A stretch of DNA of 32,724 nt from Ralstonia sp. ASV6 (GCF_016429285.1 NZ_JAELUI010000060.1:1-32724); one strand, 5' to 3'. Shown: positions 8,961 through 19,508, numbered from the stretch's first letter. Numbers and translations: made by a program. The notes: a model not told the origin generated them from the sequence alone.

Positions 8961-9030
8961 ACCGGCCGATTTTCTGGCCGGTGCAACTGCATTTCGGCAC
9001 CGCGGTTCCAGACGGCGGTGCCGTCTTTTT
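8961..9030 (+). terminator. Double hairpin terminator after groEL
   Basis: ACCGGCC at 8961-8967 pairs with GGCCGGT at 8976-8982, but no T-run follows it. A second stem, GGCACCGC at 8996-9003 with GCGGTGCC at 9015-9022, is followed by CTTTTT ending at 9030. The second is a good rho-independent terminator. The first may be an mRNA-stabilising or attenuating hairpin. Confidence 0.7.
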
Positions 9031-9046
9031 GTGTTCGATCCCTGCC

Positions 9047-9298
9047 ATGAAACTACAACTCACGATTGACGCAAGGCGTGTTGACGCTGAGATCGACGAC
9101 GTAGTCATCGGCCTGCTCGCGGCGCGCCTGAGTCTTCCGGAAGGTGCGGATCATCACGAGGCAATCACGCGGCACCTCAACGAGGTCTGTGCTCCTTGGT
9201 TGCTGGACGAAGAACACATGCGCAAGCGCGTGCTACGGCGCATCATTCTTGAGATCGCGGATCCGGCACTGTTGATGCGCCACCTGATGATTGATTAG
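9047..9298 (+). CDS. Hypothetical 83-residue protein downstream of groEL
   Basis: The ORF starts at ATG 9047, only 17 bases after the groEL terminator T-run, and has no strong ribosome-binding site. The protein begins MKLQLTIDARRVDAEIDDVVIGLLAARL and continues with a helical region containing CAPWLLDEEHMRKRVLRRIILEI. No family is recognised. It looks like a small soluble alpha/beta protein. The coding-like composition supports a real gene, but function is unknown. It could be expressed by read-through of the groESL terminator. Confidence 0.5.
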   Translation: MKLQLTIDARRVDAEIDDVVIGLLAARLSLPEGADHHEAITRHLNEVCAPWLLDEEHMRKRVLRRIILEIADPALLMRHLMID

Positions 9299-9592
9299 TG
9301 TTTCCCGAGCGACAGGTTGCTCTACGGAAGCGACTGCACCAGCACGGCAGTGGTTGTGTCCAACGCATGTGCTCCACTCGAATCGGCTTTGCATCAGAAA
9401 AAGTGAAACTGAGAACGCGTTCGAGACGGTGGGTACGGTACCCTAGATCAAGGTAACGAGCTGCAGGCGACATCACTGTTACGACGCTCACAAAGCTGTT
9501 CCGTTTCAGTCGGTTTTATTTGTGAGTTGCTGCTGTGCTGCTGCGCGAAAGTAGAAGATTCATGTCTCATCAGCCTTAACGTCGCCGCGGGA

Positions 9593-10645
9593 ATGCACCC
9601 GTCAGATTTGATCATCTCAACATCGAAAGGCTTGTACTGTCCGCGAGGTGATTTCTATGTCGACCCATGGAGACCAGTAGATCGCGCGGTCATTACGCAC
9701 GCGCATAGCGACCACGCACGCGCCGGCCATCAGCACTATCTTGCCGCCGCGCCCGGTGCGGGTGTATTGCGTGCTCGCTTGGGCGACGATCTCCCACTGC
9801 AAACGCTGCCGTATGGCGAGTCCATCGTCCACAACGGCGTCCGGCTGAGCTTTCATCCTGCGGGGCATGTTCTGGGGTCGGCGCAGGTCCGGCTCGAGTA
9901 TGGCGATGCCGTCTGGGTGGTCTCCGGCGACTACAAGATCGAGGCCGATCGCACCTGCACACCATTCGAACCGATGCGCTGCGACACCTTCATTACCGAA
10001 TCCACCTTCGGGCTGCCGATCTATCGCTGGCGGCCCCAGGCCGAAATCTTTGCGCAGCTCAACGCCTGGTGGCAAGGCAATGCAGAGGCAGGCCGAACCA
10101 GCGTCGTGTTCTGCTACGCGTTCGGAAAAGCGCAACGCATTCTTGCCGGGCTCGACGCCACCATCGGACCGATTGTTTCGCACGGCGCCATGCTGCAATT
10201 GGATGCGGCATATCGGGAAGCAGGCGTTGCCCTACCCCAGACGCAGCTTGCGACCGACGTGCCACGTGCTGACCTGCGCCGCGCGTTGGTACTCGCGCCG
10301 CCATCTGCACGGCGCACGCCGTGGATGCGCCGGTTTGGCGACTACACCGATGCCTTTGCCAGTGGCTGGATGCAGCTTCGCGGCGCGCGGCGGCGAAGCG
10401 GTGTCGATCGCGGCATCGTGCTGTCGGACCATGCCGACTGGCCCGGCTTGCTGCATGCCGTTGAAGCCACGGGAGCCACCCGGGTCTACGTCACCCATGG
10501 GCAGGTTGCGCCGATGGTGCGCTGGTTGTGCGAAGGTGGTCTGGATGCCCGCGCCTTCGCCACCGAATATGGCGACGAGGACGATGCTGCCGAAGCGCAC
10601 GACGCTAGTGAGCCATCGGAACCGCTGGAACGCCCGCAGCCATGA
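9593..10645 (+). CDS. Ligase-associated DNA exonuclease (metallo-beta-lactamase fold)
   Basis: This 350-residue protein is the first gene of the ligase-associated DNA damage response operon (TIGR04122-like). The metallo-beta-lactamase signature HAHSDH is at 36-41. Further metal-site motifs are HPAGHVLGSAQ, SGDYK and LSDHADW, with THGQ near the C-terminus, as in the beta-CASP/SNM1-related nucleases that trim DNA ends. The ATG at 9593 (MHPSDLIISTSKGLYCPRGDFYVDPW) gives the family-typical N-terminus. An in-frame start at 9527 would add an unlikely Cys-rich leader. The stop overlaps the ligase ATG by four bases. The acidic C-terminal tail (EDDAAEAHDASEPSEP) is not part of the fold. The role is probably end processing before ligation. 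Confidence 0.9.
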   Translation: MHPSDLIISTSKGLYCPRGDFYVDPWRPVDRAVITHAHSDHARAGHQHYLAAAPGAGVLRARLGDDLPLQTLPYGESIVHNGVRLSFHPAGHVLGSAQVRLEYGDAVWVVSGDYKIEADRTCTPFEPMRCDTFITESTFGLPIYRWRPQAEIFAQLNAWWQGNAEAGRTSVVFCYAFGKAQRILAGLDATIGPIVSHGAMLQLDAAYREAGVALPQTQLATDVPRADLRRALVLAPPSARRTPWMRRFGDYTDAFASGWMQLRGARRRSGVDRGIVLSDHADWPGLLHAVEATGATRVYVTHGQVAPMVRWLCEGGLDARAFATEYGDEDDAAEAHDASEPSEPLERPQP

Positions 10646-12288
10646 GAGCGTTTGCCGATCTCTATGCGCAGCTCGACGCAACCACATCGAGTCATGCAAA
10701 ACTGGCCGCACTGGTTGGGTATCTGCGCGCCGCCCCCGATGCTGACGCCGCGTGGGCGGTGTACTTTCTGGCCGGGGGCAAGCCTCGGCAGCTTGTGCCC
10801 GTGCGTGTGCTGGCCACCTTCGCGCGGACCGCGTCGGGATTGCCTGAATGGTTGTTCGACGAGTGCTATCAGGCAGTGGGTGATCTGGCTGAAGCCATCG
10901 CCCTGGTGCTTCCGGAAGGCGACCATGCCGACGACGCCAGCTTGGCTGAATGGATGGAAACCAGACTGCAGCCGCTGCGCGGCCAGGCGCCCGAACTGGT
11001 GCTGCCGCGTCTGGCCGCGTTATGCCGGGGACTGCCATTGCATGCCCGGCTGGTGCTCATGAAGTTAATCACCGGTGCGTTTCGGGTGGGCGTATCGAAA
11101 CTGCTGGTGACACGGGCGCTGGCGGAAGTGGGCAACACCGACCCCAAGCGCGTGGCTCAGCGGCTGATGGGCTATACCGGCATCGACCAACCACCCACGG
11201 CGGAGCGCTATCGCGCCTTGTTCGCAGATGCGAGCGTCGACGGCCACGCGCTTGATGCCGGACATCCTTACCCATTCTTCCTCGCGCATCCGCTGCAGGC
11301 GGAGGTGGAGGCCTTCAATACGCTGCTCGGCCCGCCAAGCGAATGGCAGGTCGAATGGAAGTGGGATGGCATCCGTGCGCAGCTCGTGCGCCGCGCAGAC
11401 AGCGCCTGGGTATGGTCGCGCGGCGAAGAACTCATCACGGACCGCTTTCCCGAGTTGTCGTCCATGGCGCAGATCCTGCCCTCCGGCACGGTTCTCGACG
11501 GCGAAATCGTGGTCTGGCGCGAAGGCCGCGTGCAGCCGTTTGCAGTGCTTCAGCAACGCATTGGACGCAAGACGCTGAACGCGCGGGTGTTGCGCGATGC
11601 GCCTGCCGTGATGCTGGCCTATGACCTGCTCGAATGGCGGGGGCAGGATTGGCGTGAGCGGACACAAGGCGAACGGCGCGCGCAACTTGAACGCCTGATC
11701 GCCGAGTTCGCCCACCCGGCGCTAGAACTCTCGCCCCTGCTGCAGGGGGACGATTGGCTGCATCTTGCGCGCCAGCGTGAAGCCTCGCGCGCGCTGGGAG
11801 TGGAAGGGTTGATGCTAAAACGGCGTGACGCGCGCTACGGCGTGGGGCGCACCAAGGACGCGGGCGTGTGGTGGAAGTGGAAGATCGATCCGTTCTCGAT
11901 CGATGCCGTGCTGATCTACGCGCAACGCGGCCACGGGCGCCGCGCCAGTCTGTACACCGATTACACCTTCGCCGTGTGGGACGCCCCGCCGGACGCGCCC
12001 GAGCGCAAGCTGGTGCCCTTCGCCAAGGCATACTCGGGCTTGAGTGATGCGGAGATCCGACAGGTCGACGCTCTCATCCGCAAGACGACGGTGGAGAGTT
12101 TTGGCCCCGTGCGCAGCGTAACTCCAACGCTGGTATTCGAACTCGGCTTTGAAGGCATTGCCCGCAGCGCCCGCCACAAGAGCGGCATCGCCGTGCGGTT
12201 TCCTCGCATGCTGCGCTGGCGTCATGACAAATCGGTTGCAGAAGCCGATACGCTGCAGACGCTGGAAAGCCTGTTGCCGCCGCCATGA
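10642..12288 (+). CDS. ATP-dependent DNA ligase, ligase-associated damage-response type
   Basis: This 548-residue ATP-dependent ligase seals nicks in DNA through an enzyme-AMP intermediate. An N-terminal helical DNA-binding domain (about 1-190) precedes the nucleotidyltransferase domain. The adenylated lysine is K240 in KWDG (240-243). Other motifs are [26 protein letters not shown] (388-393) and WWKWK (410-414). A C-terminal OB-fold region follows. The layout matches the bacterial LigB/LigC-like enzyme found with a partner exonuclease, helicase and PdeM (TIGR04120). It overlaps both neighbours by four bases (ATGA), so the four products are probably made in fixed ratio. It is distinct from the essential NAD-dependent LigA. 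Confidence 0.94.
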   Translation: MRAFADLYAQLDATTSSHAKLAALVGYLRAAPDADAAWAVYFLAGGKPRQLVPVRVLATFARTASGLPEWLFDECYQAVGDLAEAIALVLPEGDHADDASLAEWMETRLQPLRGQAPELVLPRLAALCRGLPLHARLVLMKLITGAFRVGVSKLLVTRALAEVGNTDPKRVAQRLMGYTGIDQPPTAERYRALFADASVDGHALDAGHPYPFFLAHPLQAEVEAFNTLLGPPSEWQVEWKWDGIRAQLVRRADSAWVWSRGEELITDRFPELSSMAQILPSGTVLDGEIVVWREGRVQPFAVLQQRIGRKTLNARVLRDAPAVMLAYDLLEWRGQDWRERTQGERRAQLERLIAEFAHPALELSPLLQGDDWLHLARQREASRALGVEGLMLKRRDARYGVGRTKDAGVWWKWKIDPFSIDAVLIYAQRGHGRRASLYTDYTFAVWDAPPDAPERKLVPFAKAYSGLSDAEIRQVDALIRKTTVESFGPVRSVTPTLVFELGFEGIARSARHKSGIAVRFPRMLRWRHDKSVAEADTLQTLESLLPPP

Positions 12289-14903
12289 ACGAGCCCGCCC
12301 TGCCCGACCTCGACGCGTGGTTTGCCGCGCGCGGCTGGACGCCGATGCCCTTTCAGCGCGCGGTGTGGTCGGCCATGACGCGCGGTGAATCGGGCCTGCT
12401 GCACGCCACCACCGGCGCGGGCAAGACCTACGCCGTCTGGCTGGGGGCGCTGCTATGGCTGGCGCAGATGCGCCGGCATGGTGGAGCACCGCCCTTGTCG
12501 GTGCTATGGCTCACGCCCATGCGCGCGCTGGCCGCTGACACCATGCGCGCACTGACGGAAGCGGCACAGGCACTGGCGCCGCACTGGACATTGGGCCTGC
12601 GCACCGGCGACACCGGCAGCGCCGAGCGTGCCGCCCAGTCGAGCCGCCTGCCCACCGCGCTGGTCACAACACCAGAAAGCCTCTCATTGCTGCTTGCACG
12701 TGCCGATGCGCACAACGCGGTGGGCGCGGTGCGCGTGGTGGTGGTGGACGAATGGCACGAGTTGCTGGGCAACAAGCGCGGCATACAGGTGCAGCTTGCG
12801 CTCGCCCGACTGCGAACGTGGTCGCCGGGGCTGGTGGTATGGGGCCTGTCGGCCACGCTCAGCAACTTGGCAGAAGCCATGGATGCGCTGGGCGATGCGA
12901 GCGCGCCACCCACCGGCACACTGGTGCAGGGCCACCTGCCCAAGCGCATGGAGATCGATACCCTGCTGCCCGACAGCGTGGGACGGTTTCCGTGGGCGGG
13001 TCACCTGGGCATGGCGATGTTGCCGCACGTGCTCAACGCGTTGGAAAGTGCCCGCACCGCCTTGGTGTTTCTCAATACGCGCTCACAGGCGGAGCTGTGG
13101 TACCAGGCCGTCATCAACGCCCGGCCCGAGTGGGCGGGGTTGATCGCCTTGCATCACGGCTCATTGGATCGGGCAACGCGGGACTGGGTCGAGACCGGGC
13201 TCAAGCAGGGACGGCTCAAAGCCGTGTTTTGCACATCGAGCCTGGACTTGGGCGTGGACTTCCTCCCCGTTGAACGGGTGCTGCAGATTGGCTCACCCAA
13301 GGGCGTGGCGCGGCTGCTGCAACGGGCGGGACGATCTGGCCACGCCCCAGGCCGGCCTTCGCGCGTGACCGTGGTGCCCACCCACAGCCTCGAACTGGTG
13401 GAAGGCGCGGCGGCTCGCGCCGCAGCCACATCGGGCCAGGTGGAAGCCCGCGCATCGCCTCACAAGCCACTGGATGTGCTCGTCCAGCATTTGGTGACAG
13501 TGGCGCTGGGTGGGGGCTTCACACCGGAAACACTCCTACAGGAGGTACGCCGTGCGTGGGCTTACCGCGATCTGCGCGATGACGAATGGCAATGGGCGCT
13601 CGACTTCGTGCGCCAGGGCGGCCACTCGCTCGCGGCATATCCGGATTACCACCGTGTCATACCCGATGAGCACGGCATCTGGCGCGTGCCCGATGTGCGG
13701 CTTGCACGGCGCCATCGCATGAGCATCGGCACCATCGTCAGCGATGCCACCATGAACGTGCGCTGGTGGCGTGCTGCCGGTGGCGGTGTGCTGGGGTCGA
13801 TTGAAGAAGGCTTTATTGCGCGCCTGCGCCCGGGAGACAACTTTCTGTTCGCTGGCCGGCTGCTGGAACTCGTGCGCGTACAGGACATGACCGCCTACGT
13901 GCGCCGCGCCAGCGGCAAACGCGCTGCAGTGCCGCGCTGGAACGGTGGCCGCATGCCGCTCTCCACCGAACTGGCGCACGCCGTGGTCGCACAACTCGAT
14001 GCAGCGGCACACGGGCGCTTCGACAGCCCTGAGATGGAAGCCGCCCGCCCGCTGCTGGAACTGCAAGCGCGCTGGTCCGCGCTGCCCACCACGGCCACGC
14101 TGGTGGCCGAGACCCTGCGATCGCGCGAAGGCTGGCACCTCTTTCTGTATCCGTTTGCCGGGCGGCACGCGCATCTGGGGCTGGCGAGCCTACTGGCCTG
14201 GCGGGCTGCCAACCGCACGCCCAGCACGTTCTCCCTGGCGTTCAACGACTACGGCCTCGAACTCCTATCGGCCATACCCATTGATTGGCCCGATCTGCTC
14301 GCCAACGGTGACCTGTTTGCCACGCATACGCTCATGCAGGATGTGCTCGCCAGCCTCAATGCCGGTGAGCTTGCCCAACGTCGCTTTCGCGAGATCGCGC
14401 GTGTGTCCGGCCTGGTGTTTCAGGGGTACCCGGGCGCGCACAAGAGCACGCGCCAGTTACAGGCATCGTCCGGCCTGTTCTATGAGGTGTTCCGGCGCCA
14501 TGACCCAGACAATCTCCTGCTCGCGCAGGCGGAGACCGAAGTGCTGCGCCAGGAGTTGGACCTCGATCGCATCGAAGCCGCCCTCGTGCGCATGCGTGGC
14601 CTGCGCCTGCAGGTGTACGAACTGAAGCGCCCTTCCCCATTTGGCTTTCCGCTGATGGTGGAGCGCTTTCGCGAACAGCTATCCACCGAGAAACTGGCTG
14701 ACCGCATTACCCGCATGCTGGCCGATGCCGAGCGCGCCACCGGCCCCGAGCCGACAGATCCGGACTCAACAGAACGGTCCGTGATCGGCGCAGACGTGCA
14801 GGCCGCGCTACGCATGACCGAGTCGGCAGATGGCGAGGACAAGAGCAACCGGCGGCGCGCCCGCCGCCCCCGCAAGACATCGAAGCCGCTTCCGTTGTTA
14901 TGA
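12285..14903 (+). CDS. Ligase-associated DEXH-box helicase (Lhr-like)
   Basis: This 872-residue superfamily 2 helicase is of the Lhr type, as found in ligase-associated damage-response operons (TIGR04121). Walker A is ATTGAGKT at 41-48, and the DEXH box is DEWH at 155-158. Motif III is seen in WGLSATLSN. Motifs in the second RecA domain include [30 protein letters not shown] and the FLNTRSQAE region. The large C-terminal part carries the Lhr-specific winged-helix and beta-barrel region. The basic tail ([13 protein letters not shown]) may add DNA binding. It probably unwinds or remodels DNA so the co-encoded nuclease and ligase can act. Both ends overlap neighbouring genes by four bases. Confidence 0.94.
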   Translation: MNEPALPDLDAWFAARGWTPMPFQRAVWSAMTRGESGLLHATTGAGKTYAVWLGALLWLAQMRRHGGAPPLSVLWLTPMRALAADTMRALTEAAQALAPHWTLGLRTGDTGSAERAAQSSRLPTALVTTPESLSLLLARADAHNAVGAVRVVVVDEWHELLGNKRGIQVQLALARLRTWSPGLVVWGLSATLSNLAEAMDALGDASAPPTGTLVQGHLPKRMEIDTLLPDSVGRFPWAGHLGMAMLPHVLNALESARTALVFLNTRSQAELWYQAVINARPEWAGLIALHHGSLDRATRDWVETGLKQGRLKAVFCTSSLDLGVDFLPVERVLQIGSPKGVARLLQRAGRSGHAPGRPSRVTVVPTHSLELVEGAAARAAATSGQVEARASPHKPLDVLVQHLVTVALGGGFTPETLLQEVRRAWAYRDLRDDEWQWALDFVRQGGHSLAAYPDYHRVIPDEHGIWRVPDVRLARRHRMSIGTIVSDATMNVRWWRAAGGGVLGSIEEGFIARLRPGDNFLFAGRLLELVRVQDMTAYVRRASGKRAAVPRWNGGRMPLSTELAHAVVAQLDAAAHGRFDSPEMEAARPLLELQARWSALPTTATLVAETLRSREGWHLFLYPFAGRHAHLGLASLLAWRAANRTPSTFSLAFNDYGLELLSAIPIDWPDLLANGDLFATHTLMQDVLASLNAGELAQRRFREIARVSGLVFQGYPGAHKSTRQLQASSGLFYEVFRRHDPDNLLLAQAETEVLRQELDLDRIEAALVRMRGLRLQVYELKRPSPFGFPLMVERFREQLSTEKLADRITRMLADAERATGPEPTDPDSTERSVIGADVQAALRMTESADGEDKSNRRRARRPRKTSKPLPLL

Positions 14904-15559
14904 CTCGGCACCAGGACCTCGCCATTCAGTGTGCAAGTGACACCGTGTGGCTCCTCCCGGAGCGCGCGCTGTGGTGGCCTGCGCAGCGCATGCTGATGGT
15001 GGCGGACGCGCATTTCGGCAAGGCAGCGACTTTTCGTGCACGCGGTGTACCGGTTCCCGCCGGCAGTACGATGCAGGCGACCGCACGGTTGGACGCCATA
15101 TTGGCAAGGCTGCCGGTCGCGCATATTGCATGGCTGGGTGATCTGCTCCACGCGCGCGAAGCCCATGCTGCAGTCGATTCGCTGGTCGCCTGGCGTGAGC
15201 GGCATGCTGACGTTGTCTGCACACTGGTCCGCGGCAATCACGATCGGCATGCGGGTGACCCACCAGCCAGCCTGCGCATCAACGTGGTGGAGGAACCATG
15301 GGTGGTTGGACCATTCGCGCTGTGTCACGAGCCGCAAACGGTGCCCGGCCATTACGTGATCGCCGGACACGTACATCCGGGCGTTGTCATCAGTGGCCGC
15401 GGGCGTGATCGGCTGCGGTTGCCGTGCTTTCGCTTTGGGTCGGACTGCGCGCTACTGCCCGCGTTCGGCGAGTTCACGGGCCTGTGGACAGCGCCTTCCG
15501 GGCCGGATGAAATGCTATATGCCATCGCTGACGGCCATGTCTGGCGCTTATCAAACTAA
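14900..15559 (+). CDS. pdeM: Ligase-associated DNA damage response endonuclease PdeM
   Basis: This 219-residue calcineurin-like metallophosphoesterase is the last gene of the four-gene repair operon. All metal-binding motifs are visible: DAHFG (36-40), GDLLH (80-84), GNHD (112-115), CHEP (142-145) and GHVHP (156-160). The family (TIGR04123) is related to Mre11-type nucleases but is shorter. The ATG overlaps the helicase stop by four bases. It is likely a DNA endonuclease or phosphodiesterase that cleans damaged ends. The exact substrate is not established from sequence. The 117 bases after it, before the convergent SDR gene, hold no clear terminator. Confidence 0.92.
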   Translation: MTRHQDLAIQCASDTVWLLPERALWWPAQRMLMVADAHFGKAATFRARGVPVPAGSTMQATARLDAILARLPVAHIAWLGDLLHAREAHAAVDSLVAWRERHADVVCTLVRGNHDRHAGDPPASLRINVVEEPWVVGPFALCHEPQTVPGHYVIAGHVHPGVVISGRGRDRLRLPCFRFGSDCALLPAFGEFTGLWTAPSGPDEMLYAIADGHVWRLSN

Positions 15560-15676
15560 AGGCGAATACAACCACCTGCATTTGGACCACCACTCAACAG
15601 GGTGACCACCGCGCAAAACCAACGCACTCGTGTGCGGTACGAGATTGCGCCGCATGTGCTATCGAGCATCGTCGCC

Positions 15677-16600
15677 CTACACGCCGAGCCCATCTCTTTT
15701 CATGACGGTCAACAAGTCAGTCAGCGCCCCTTCAAGGTAAGGAAAACGGAATCGATAGCCCGCCTCCATCGCTCGCCTGGGCTCAACGTGCTGACTCCCG
15801 AGCAAGAGGATCGACATTTCACCCAGCGCGATTCGCAACACCCATGCAGGAACGCAGAAGAGCATTGGGCGGTGAACCGCCCGCGCCAAGGCCCGGGAGA
15901 ATTCTGTGTTGCAGACGACGTGCGGCGCACACGCATTGAACACGCCCCTGCAGTCTTCCCGCTGCAACAGGAAGTCGATCAGGCCGACCTCGTCGTCGAG
16001 GTGAATCCACGGCATCCATTGCCGGCCACTGCCGAGCGCGCTGCCAAACCCAATGCTGAACGGCAAACGTAGCCTCGGCAGCATGCCGCCATGACGGGCC
16101 AGCACCGGGGCTGTGCGTAGCAGAATCACGCGTGTTCCGAGTCGCTCGGCGCGCCTGGCTTCTTCCTCCCACGCCACGCAGAGCTGACTACCAAAGTCGC
16201 CTTCGCCCGGGCGGCTGTCCTCATCGAGGTGCTCGTTCCCGCGGTCTCCGTACCAGCCGATGGCCGAAGCCGAGAGAAACACGCGAGGACGCTGCTCGCG
16301 TTGGCCAAGCCAATCCACGAGTTCGCGGGTCAGATCGATACGGCTGCGCCACAGGACCCTGCGTCGATGCGCGGTCCACGGGCAGTCGGCGATCGGTGCG
16401 CCGGCCAGGTTGACGACCGCGTCGAAAGGCTCAACGCTATCCAGTTCATGCAGCGCGGCGATACCTCGTGCGCCGGCACACAACGCAGGCACGCGTTCCG
16501 GAGTACGGCTCCAAACCACGAGTTCATGGCCCTGCGCTCCCCAACGGCTGCACAGCGCCCGGCCAATCAGCCCGGTACCTCCAGTGATCAATATGCGCAC
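15677..16600 (-). CDS. TIGR01777-family SDR protein (NAD(P)-binding epimerase-like)
   Basis: This 307-residue extended short-chain dehydrogenase-like protein has the N-terminal nucleotide-binding motif GGTGLIG (7-13), then VVNLAGAPIADCPWT, the RVFLSASAIGWYGDRG strand, and the MPWIHLDDEVGLI segment typical of the TIGR01777 family (YfcH-like). The catalytic Tyr-Lys pair is not in the classic YxxxK form, as is usual for this family, and the substrate is unknown. It lies 68 bases downstream of the iron-sulfur photolyase gene in the same direction and is probably the last gene of the light-response operon. Relatives often accompany photolyase and LitR-type regulator genes, from general knowledge. 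Confidence 0.88.
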   Translation of the reverse strand: MRILITGGTGLIGRALCSRWGAQGHELVVWSRTPERVPALCAGARGIAALHELDSVEPFDAVVNLAGAPIADCPWTAHRRRVLWRSRIDLTRELVDWLGQREQRPRVFLSASAIGWYGDRGNEHLDEDSRPGEGDFGSQLCVAWEEEARRAERLGTRVILLRTAPVLARHGGMLPRLRLPFSIGFGSALGSGRQWMPWIHLDDEVGLIDFLLQREDCRGVFNACAPHVVCNTEFSRALARAVHRPMLFCVPAWVLRIALGEMSILLLGSQHVEPRRAMEAGYRFRFPYLEGALTDLLTVMKRDGLGV

Positions 16601-16668
16601 GGTTCAAGCCTCGCGTTGAATTGAATGCGGATTGAGTCTGGGCGCCCGACACGGGCCGGTGTGGCGTT

Positions 16669-18207
16669 TCATAGTGCATCGAGCCGAGCGCGCACGTCCG
16701 CAGCCCGCGCAAGCAGCGCATCAAGTTCCTGTGTCGGCATCTTGGCGAGCTGCCGATAAACCATCGCAAGACGCGGGTTGTCGCCGAATACTGCTGCATG
16801 GCGTACGAAAAAGCTCCAATACAAAGCGTTGTACGGGCAGGCGCGCTCACCGACGCGCTGCTTGCTGTTGTAGTGGCATCCTTTGCAGTAATCGCTCATG
16901 CGCGAGAGATAAGCCGCGCTGCTTACGTAAGGCTTGGTGGCGATACGTCCACCGTCGGCCCATTGGCTCATGCCAACCGTGTTCGGCAGCTCCACCCACT
17001 CAAAGGCATCGATGTAGACACCGAGGTACCAGCGGTGTAACTCGGCAGGCGCGATGCCCGCCAGCAACGCAAAGTTGCCGATCACCATGAGGCGCTGAAT
17101 GTGATGCGCATGCGCTGTTTGCAAGGACTGGCCGATTGCCAGCTGCAGGCATCGCATCTGCGTGTTGCCGCTCCAAAACCACGATGGCAGCGGCGCCTGA
17201 TGATCGAGCGCGTTGCAGGATTCATATCCGGGCATGTGCGCCCAATAGATGCCGCGTACGTATTCGCGCCAGCCAAGTATCTGGCGTATGAAACCCTCGA
17301 CGGCAGATAGTGGCGCCCCACCCTCCCGATATGCTGCTTCCACCCGAGCGATCACCTCGCGCGGGCTGAGCATCTTCACGTTCAAGGCGAACGACAGAAG
17401 CGAATGGAACAACCTCGGGCTGGTGCTGCTCATCGCGTCTTCAAAATCGCCAAAGTACGGTAGCGCCTGCACGACAAACCCCTCTAGGCATGCCAGTGCC
17501 TCCGCGCGATTCAAGGGCCAGCGGAACTGCGCGGCCTGTGGGTCGCCGAAGCTCTGCACGCCACTGTGCTGCAGCGTGGCCCACAAATCGCGATGGTCAT
17601 GGCTAGGACGCGCGTCAACGGGTTCGCTCGGTGTGCCGCGCCAAGGCTTGCGATTGTCGTGGTCGAAGTTCCATTGCCCGCCTTCCGGATTACCGTTGTC
17701 GTCCAGCAAGACGTGATGGCGCCGGCGCATGTCCCGATAAAACCACTCCATGAGCCACTGTTTGCGGCCCGCAAACATAGTTGCCAAATCACGCCGACCT
17801 GTCATGAAGTGTTCTGTGTCCACTTCATGCGTGGTCAAGTTCTGTTTGGCTGCCCAAGTGCGCAGTTGAGCGTCAAGCCGCCATTCGTCGGCGGATTGCC
17901 ATTCCACGCGTAGGGCTTCGTACTGCTGGGCCAGCGCGGCGAGGTTGTCCGTCACCGACTGGGTATTGCTCGCGTCGTCAATGGGCAGGTAGTGCACCCG
18001 ATGGCCTTGGACCTGAAGGTGGCGAGCGAAGTCGCGCATGGCCGCAAATATGGCGAGTATCTTTTGCGCATGGTGCAGCACGTAGTCCGTTTCCTGACGC
18101 ACCTCCATGAGCACATAGACCACATCGCGATCCACCTTTGCGAACCACGAGTGCTGCGGGTTGAGCTGGTCGCCAAGCACCAGCCTCACCGTCTTGGCGC
18201 CATCCAT
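16669..18207 (-). CDS. Iron-sulfur bacterial cryptochrome/photolyase (FeS-BCP, PhrB/CryB-like)
   Basis: This 512-residue FAD-binding protein is of the prokaryotic (6-4) photolyase/cryptochrome class. The N-terminus (VRLVLGDQLNPQHSWF) is the COG3046-type antenna domain. The [4Fe-4S] ligands are C353, C441, C444 and C457. Their spacing is exactly that known for Agrobacterium PhrB (350, 438, 441, 454). The C-terminal segment CKGCHYNSKQRVGERACPYN carries three of them. ATG 18207 was chosen because it overlaps the DASH-cryptochrome stop by one base (TGATG) and follows GGGGGAT. A TTG one codon upstream is less likely. The protein may repair 6-4 photoproducts or act as a blue-light sensor, as CryB does in Rhodobacter. 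Confidence 0.95.
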   Translation of the reverse strand: MDGAKTVRLVLGDQLNPQHSWFAKVDRDVVYVLMEVRQETDYVLHHAQKILAIFAAMRDFARHLQVQGHRVHYLPIDDASNTQSVTDNLAALAQQYEALRVEWQSADEWRLDAQLRTWAAKQNLTTHEVDTEHFMTGRRDLATMFAGRKQWLMEWFYRDMRRRHHVLLDDNGNPEGGQWNFDHDNRKPWRGTPSEPVDARPSHDHRDLWATLQHSGVQSFGDPQAAQFRWPLNRAEALACLEGFVVQALPYFGDFEDAMSSTSPRLFHSLLSFALNVKMLSPREVIARVEAAYREGGAPLSAVEGFIRQILGWREYVRGIYWAHMPGYESCNALDHQAPLPSWFWSGNTQMRCLQLAIGQSLQTAHAHHIQRLMVIGNFALLAGIAPAELHRWYLGVYIDAFEWVELPNTVGMSQWADGGRIATKPYVSSAAYLSRMSDYCKGCHYNSKQRVGERACPYNALYWSFFVRHAAVFGDNPRLAMVYRQLAKMPTQELDALLARAADVRARLDAL

Positions 18208-19508
18208 CAAGGTATCCCCCAGAGGCGAAGGTACTGACCTTCTGCATCGTATTGTGAAAGCTGCTTCTGGATATTGAAGCGCCGCCCTCCCCGCGGGTCC
18301 GTCCCTCGACCCGCGATGTACAGCCAGTTGCCCTGGTTGCTGTAGACGTCATAGTCCACCAGTTGCGCTTCGAACCAGGCCGCGCCGGCGCGCCAGTCGC
18401 CCCCAAGTTCGTGCACCAGATAGCTGGCTACGACTTGCCGCAGCCGGTTGCTGAGGTATCCCGTCGCCTGTAACTCGCGCATTGCAGCGTCCACCAGCGG
18501 TTCGCCCGTGCACGCCTGGCGCCAGCACTCAAACCCCTTGGCGTTGTGCCGCACCTGTGGATGCTCCACAAGCCCACGTGCCCGGTACAGCCGACGGCCG
18601 TGCTGCAGATGCAGGAAGCGAAAGTAGTCGCGCCAGAGCAGCTCGAACCACAACCAATAACTGCCTTCATTGCCACCGTGCGTAGCTTCGAACTGCTGGA
18701 GCTCGGCCATGATCCTGCGTGCGGACAAGGCCCCCGTGGCGAGCCACGGTGACCATTTGCTCGAATCGTCCACGCCAGCCAGACGGTTCCTGGTGTGCTT
18801 GTAGGTGTGCGGGAGCTTGCGCGCCAGGTACTGCGTCACATGGGCCAGACCGGCGGTTTCGCCACCGTCAAACGCAGGCTTGTCATAAGGAAACGACGCG
18901 CGCGCATCCGGGGCCGCGTGTTCGATGCTGCTTGATGCGGGCGCGCAATACAGGTCGGGGGGCATGTCGATGCCGGGAGGCCACGAAGGCATGTTTGCCG
19001 GCGGCCTGAGCGGGACGGGCGGCTTGACCTTTGCACGCTCCACCGCCTGCCGGAAGGGCGTGAATGTGCGAGGCAAGGCGTGCACGGCCCACGGCAAGTC
19101 GCCCGGCTCAAGCAGGCTGCTCTGCCACAGGGTATGCACCTGCAGACCGGCGTTGCGCAATGCCTCGACCTCGGCCTGCTCCTGCGGTGCGGCGATCTCC
19201 TCGCACACCACGGCGGTGGCGCGCACAGCGCGTGCCAGCGCAGGAAGCGTGGCGCTGGCCGGCCCATGACATTCGAGCAAGCGGCTGCCCAAGCGAGCAA
19301 GCTGACTGTCCAGGTCGCGCAGGGCTGCCGACAACACCGCACGGCGATGATGGCCGACACGCGTGAACCCCCATGGCGTCACTTCATCGTAGTCCGCATG
19401 GCAGTACACCGGTATGACGTACCGGGCGCCACTCGCGCAGGCGGCACGCAGTGCAGGTTGATCGTGCAAGCGCAGGTCGCTACGAAACCAGAACAGCACT
19501 GTGCTCAA
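18207..19508 (-). CDS. DASH-type cryptochrome/photolyase
   Basis: This 433-residue protein from a TTG start reads MSTVLFWFRSDLRLHDQPALRAAC, the classic photolyase antenna-domain beginning. FAD-domain landmarks are GETAGLAHVTQYL, YKHTRNRLAGVDDSSKWSPWLATGALSARRI, YWLWFELLWRDYFRFL, and DYDVYSNQGNWLYIAGRGTDPRGGRRFNIQKQ, the last strongly DASH-like. DASH proteins repair cyclobutane dimers in single-stranded DNA and may signal. The TTG is supported by a GAGGGGG ribosome-binding site and by the TTGA overlap with the DUF2256 stop. In-frame starts further upstream would create a poor N-terminus. It lies in an operon between DUF2256 and the iron-sulfur photolyase. Confidence 0.93.
   Translation of the reverse strand: MSTVLFWFRSDLRLHDQPALRAACASGARYVIPVYCHADYDEVTPWGFTRVGHHRRAVLSAALRDLDSQLARLGSRLLECHGPASATLPALARAVRATAVVCEEIAAPQEQAEVEALRNAGLQVHTLWQSSLLEPGDLPWAVHALPRTFTPFRQAVERAKVKPPVPLRPPANMPSWPPGIDMPPDLYCAPASSSIEHAAPDARASFPYDKPAFDGGETAGLAHVTQYLARKLPHTYKHTRNRLAGVDDSSKWSPWLATGALSARRIMAELQQFEATHGGNEGSYWLWFELLWRDYFRFLHLQHGRRLYRARGLVEHPQVRHNAKGFECWRQACTGEPLVDAAMRELQATGYLSNRLRQVVASYLVHELGGDWRAGAAWFEAQLVDYDVYSNQGNWLYIAGRGTDPRGGRRFNIQKQLSQYDAEGQYLRLWGIP

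Noticed and set aside
9480-9520. Possible LexA box upstream of the repair operon
   Set aside because: CTGTTCCGTTTCAG has only eight bases between CTG and CAG instead of ten, so it does not fit the SOS consensus.
15602-16072. Plus-strand frame opposite the SDR gene
   Set aside because: It is antisense to a well-supported TIGR01777 gene and lacks family features.
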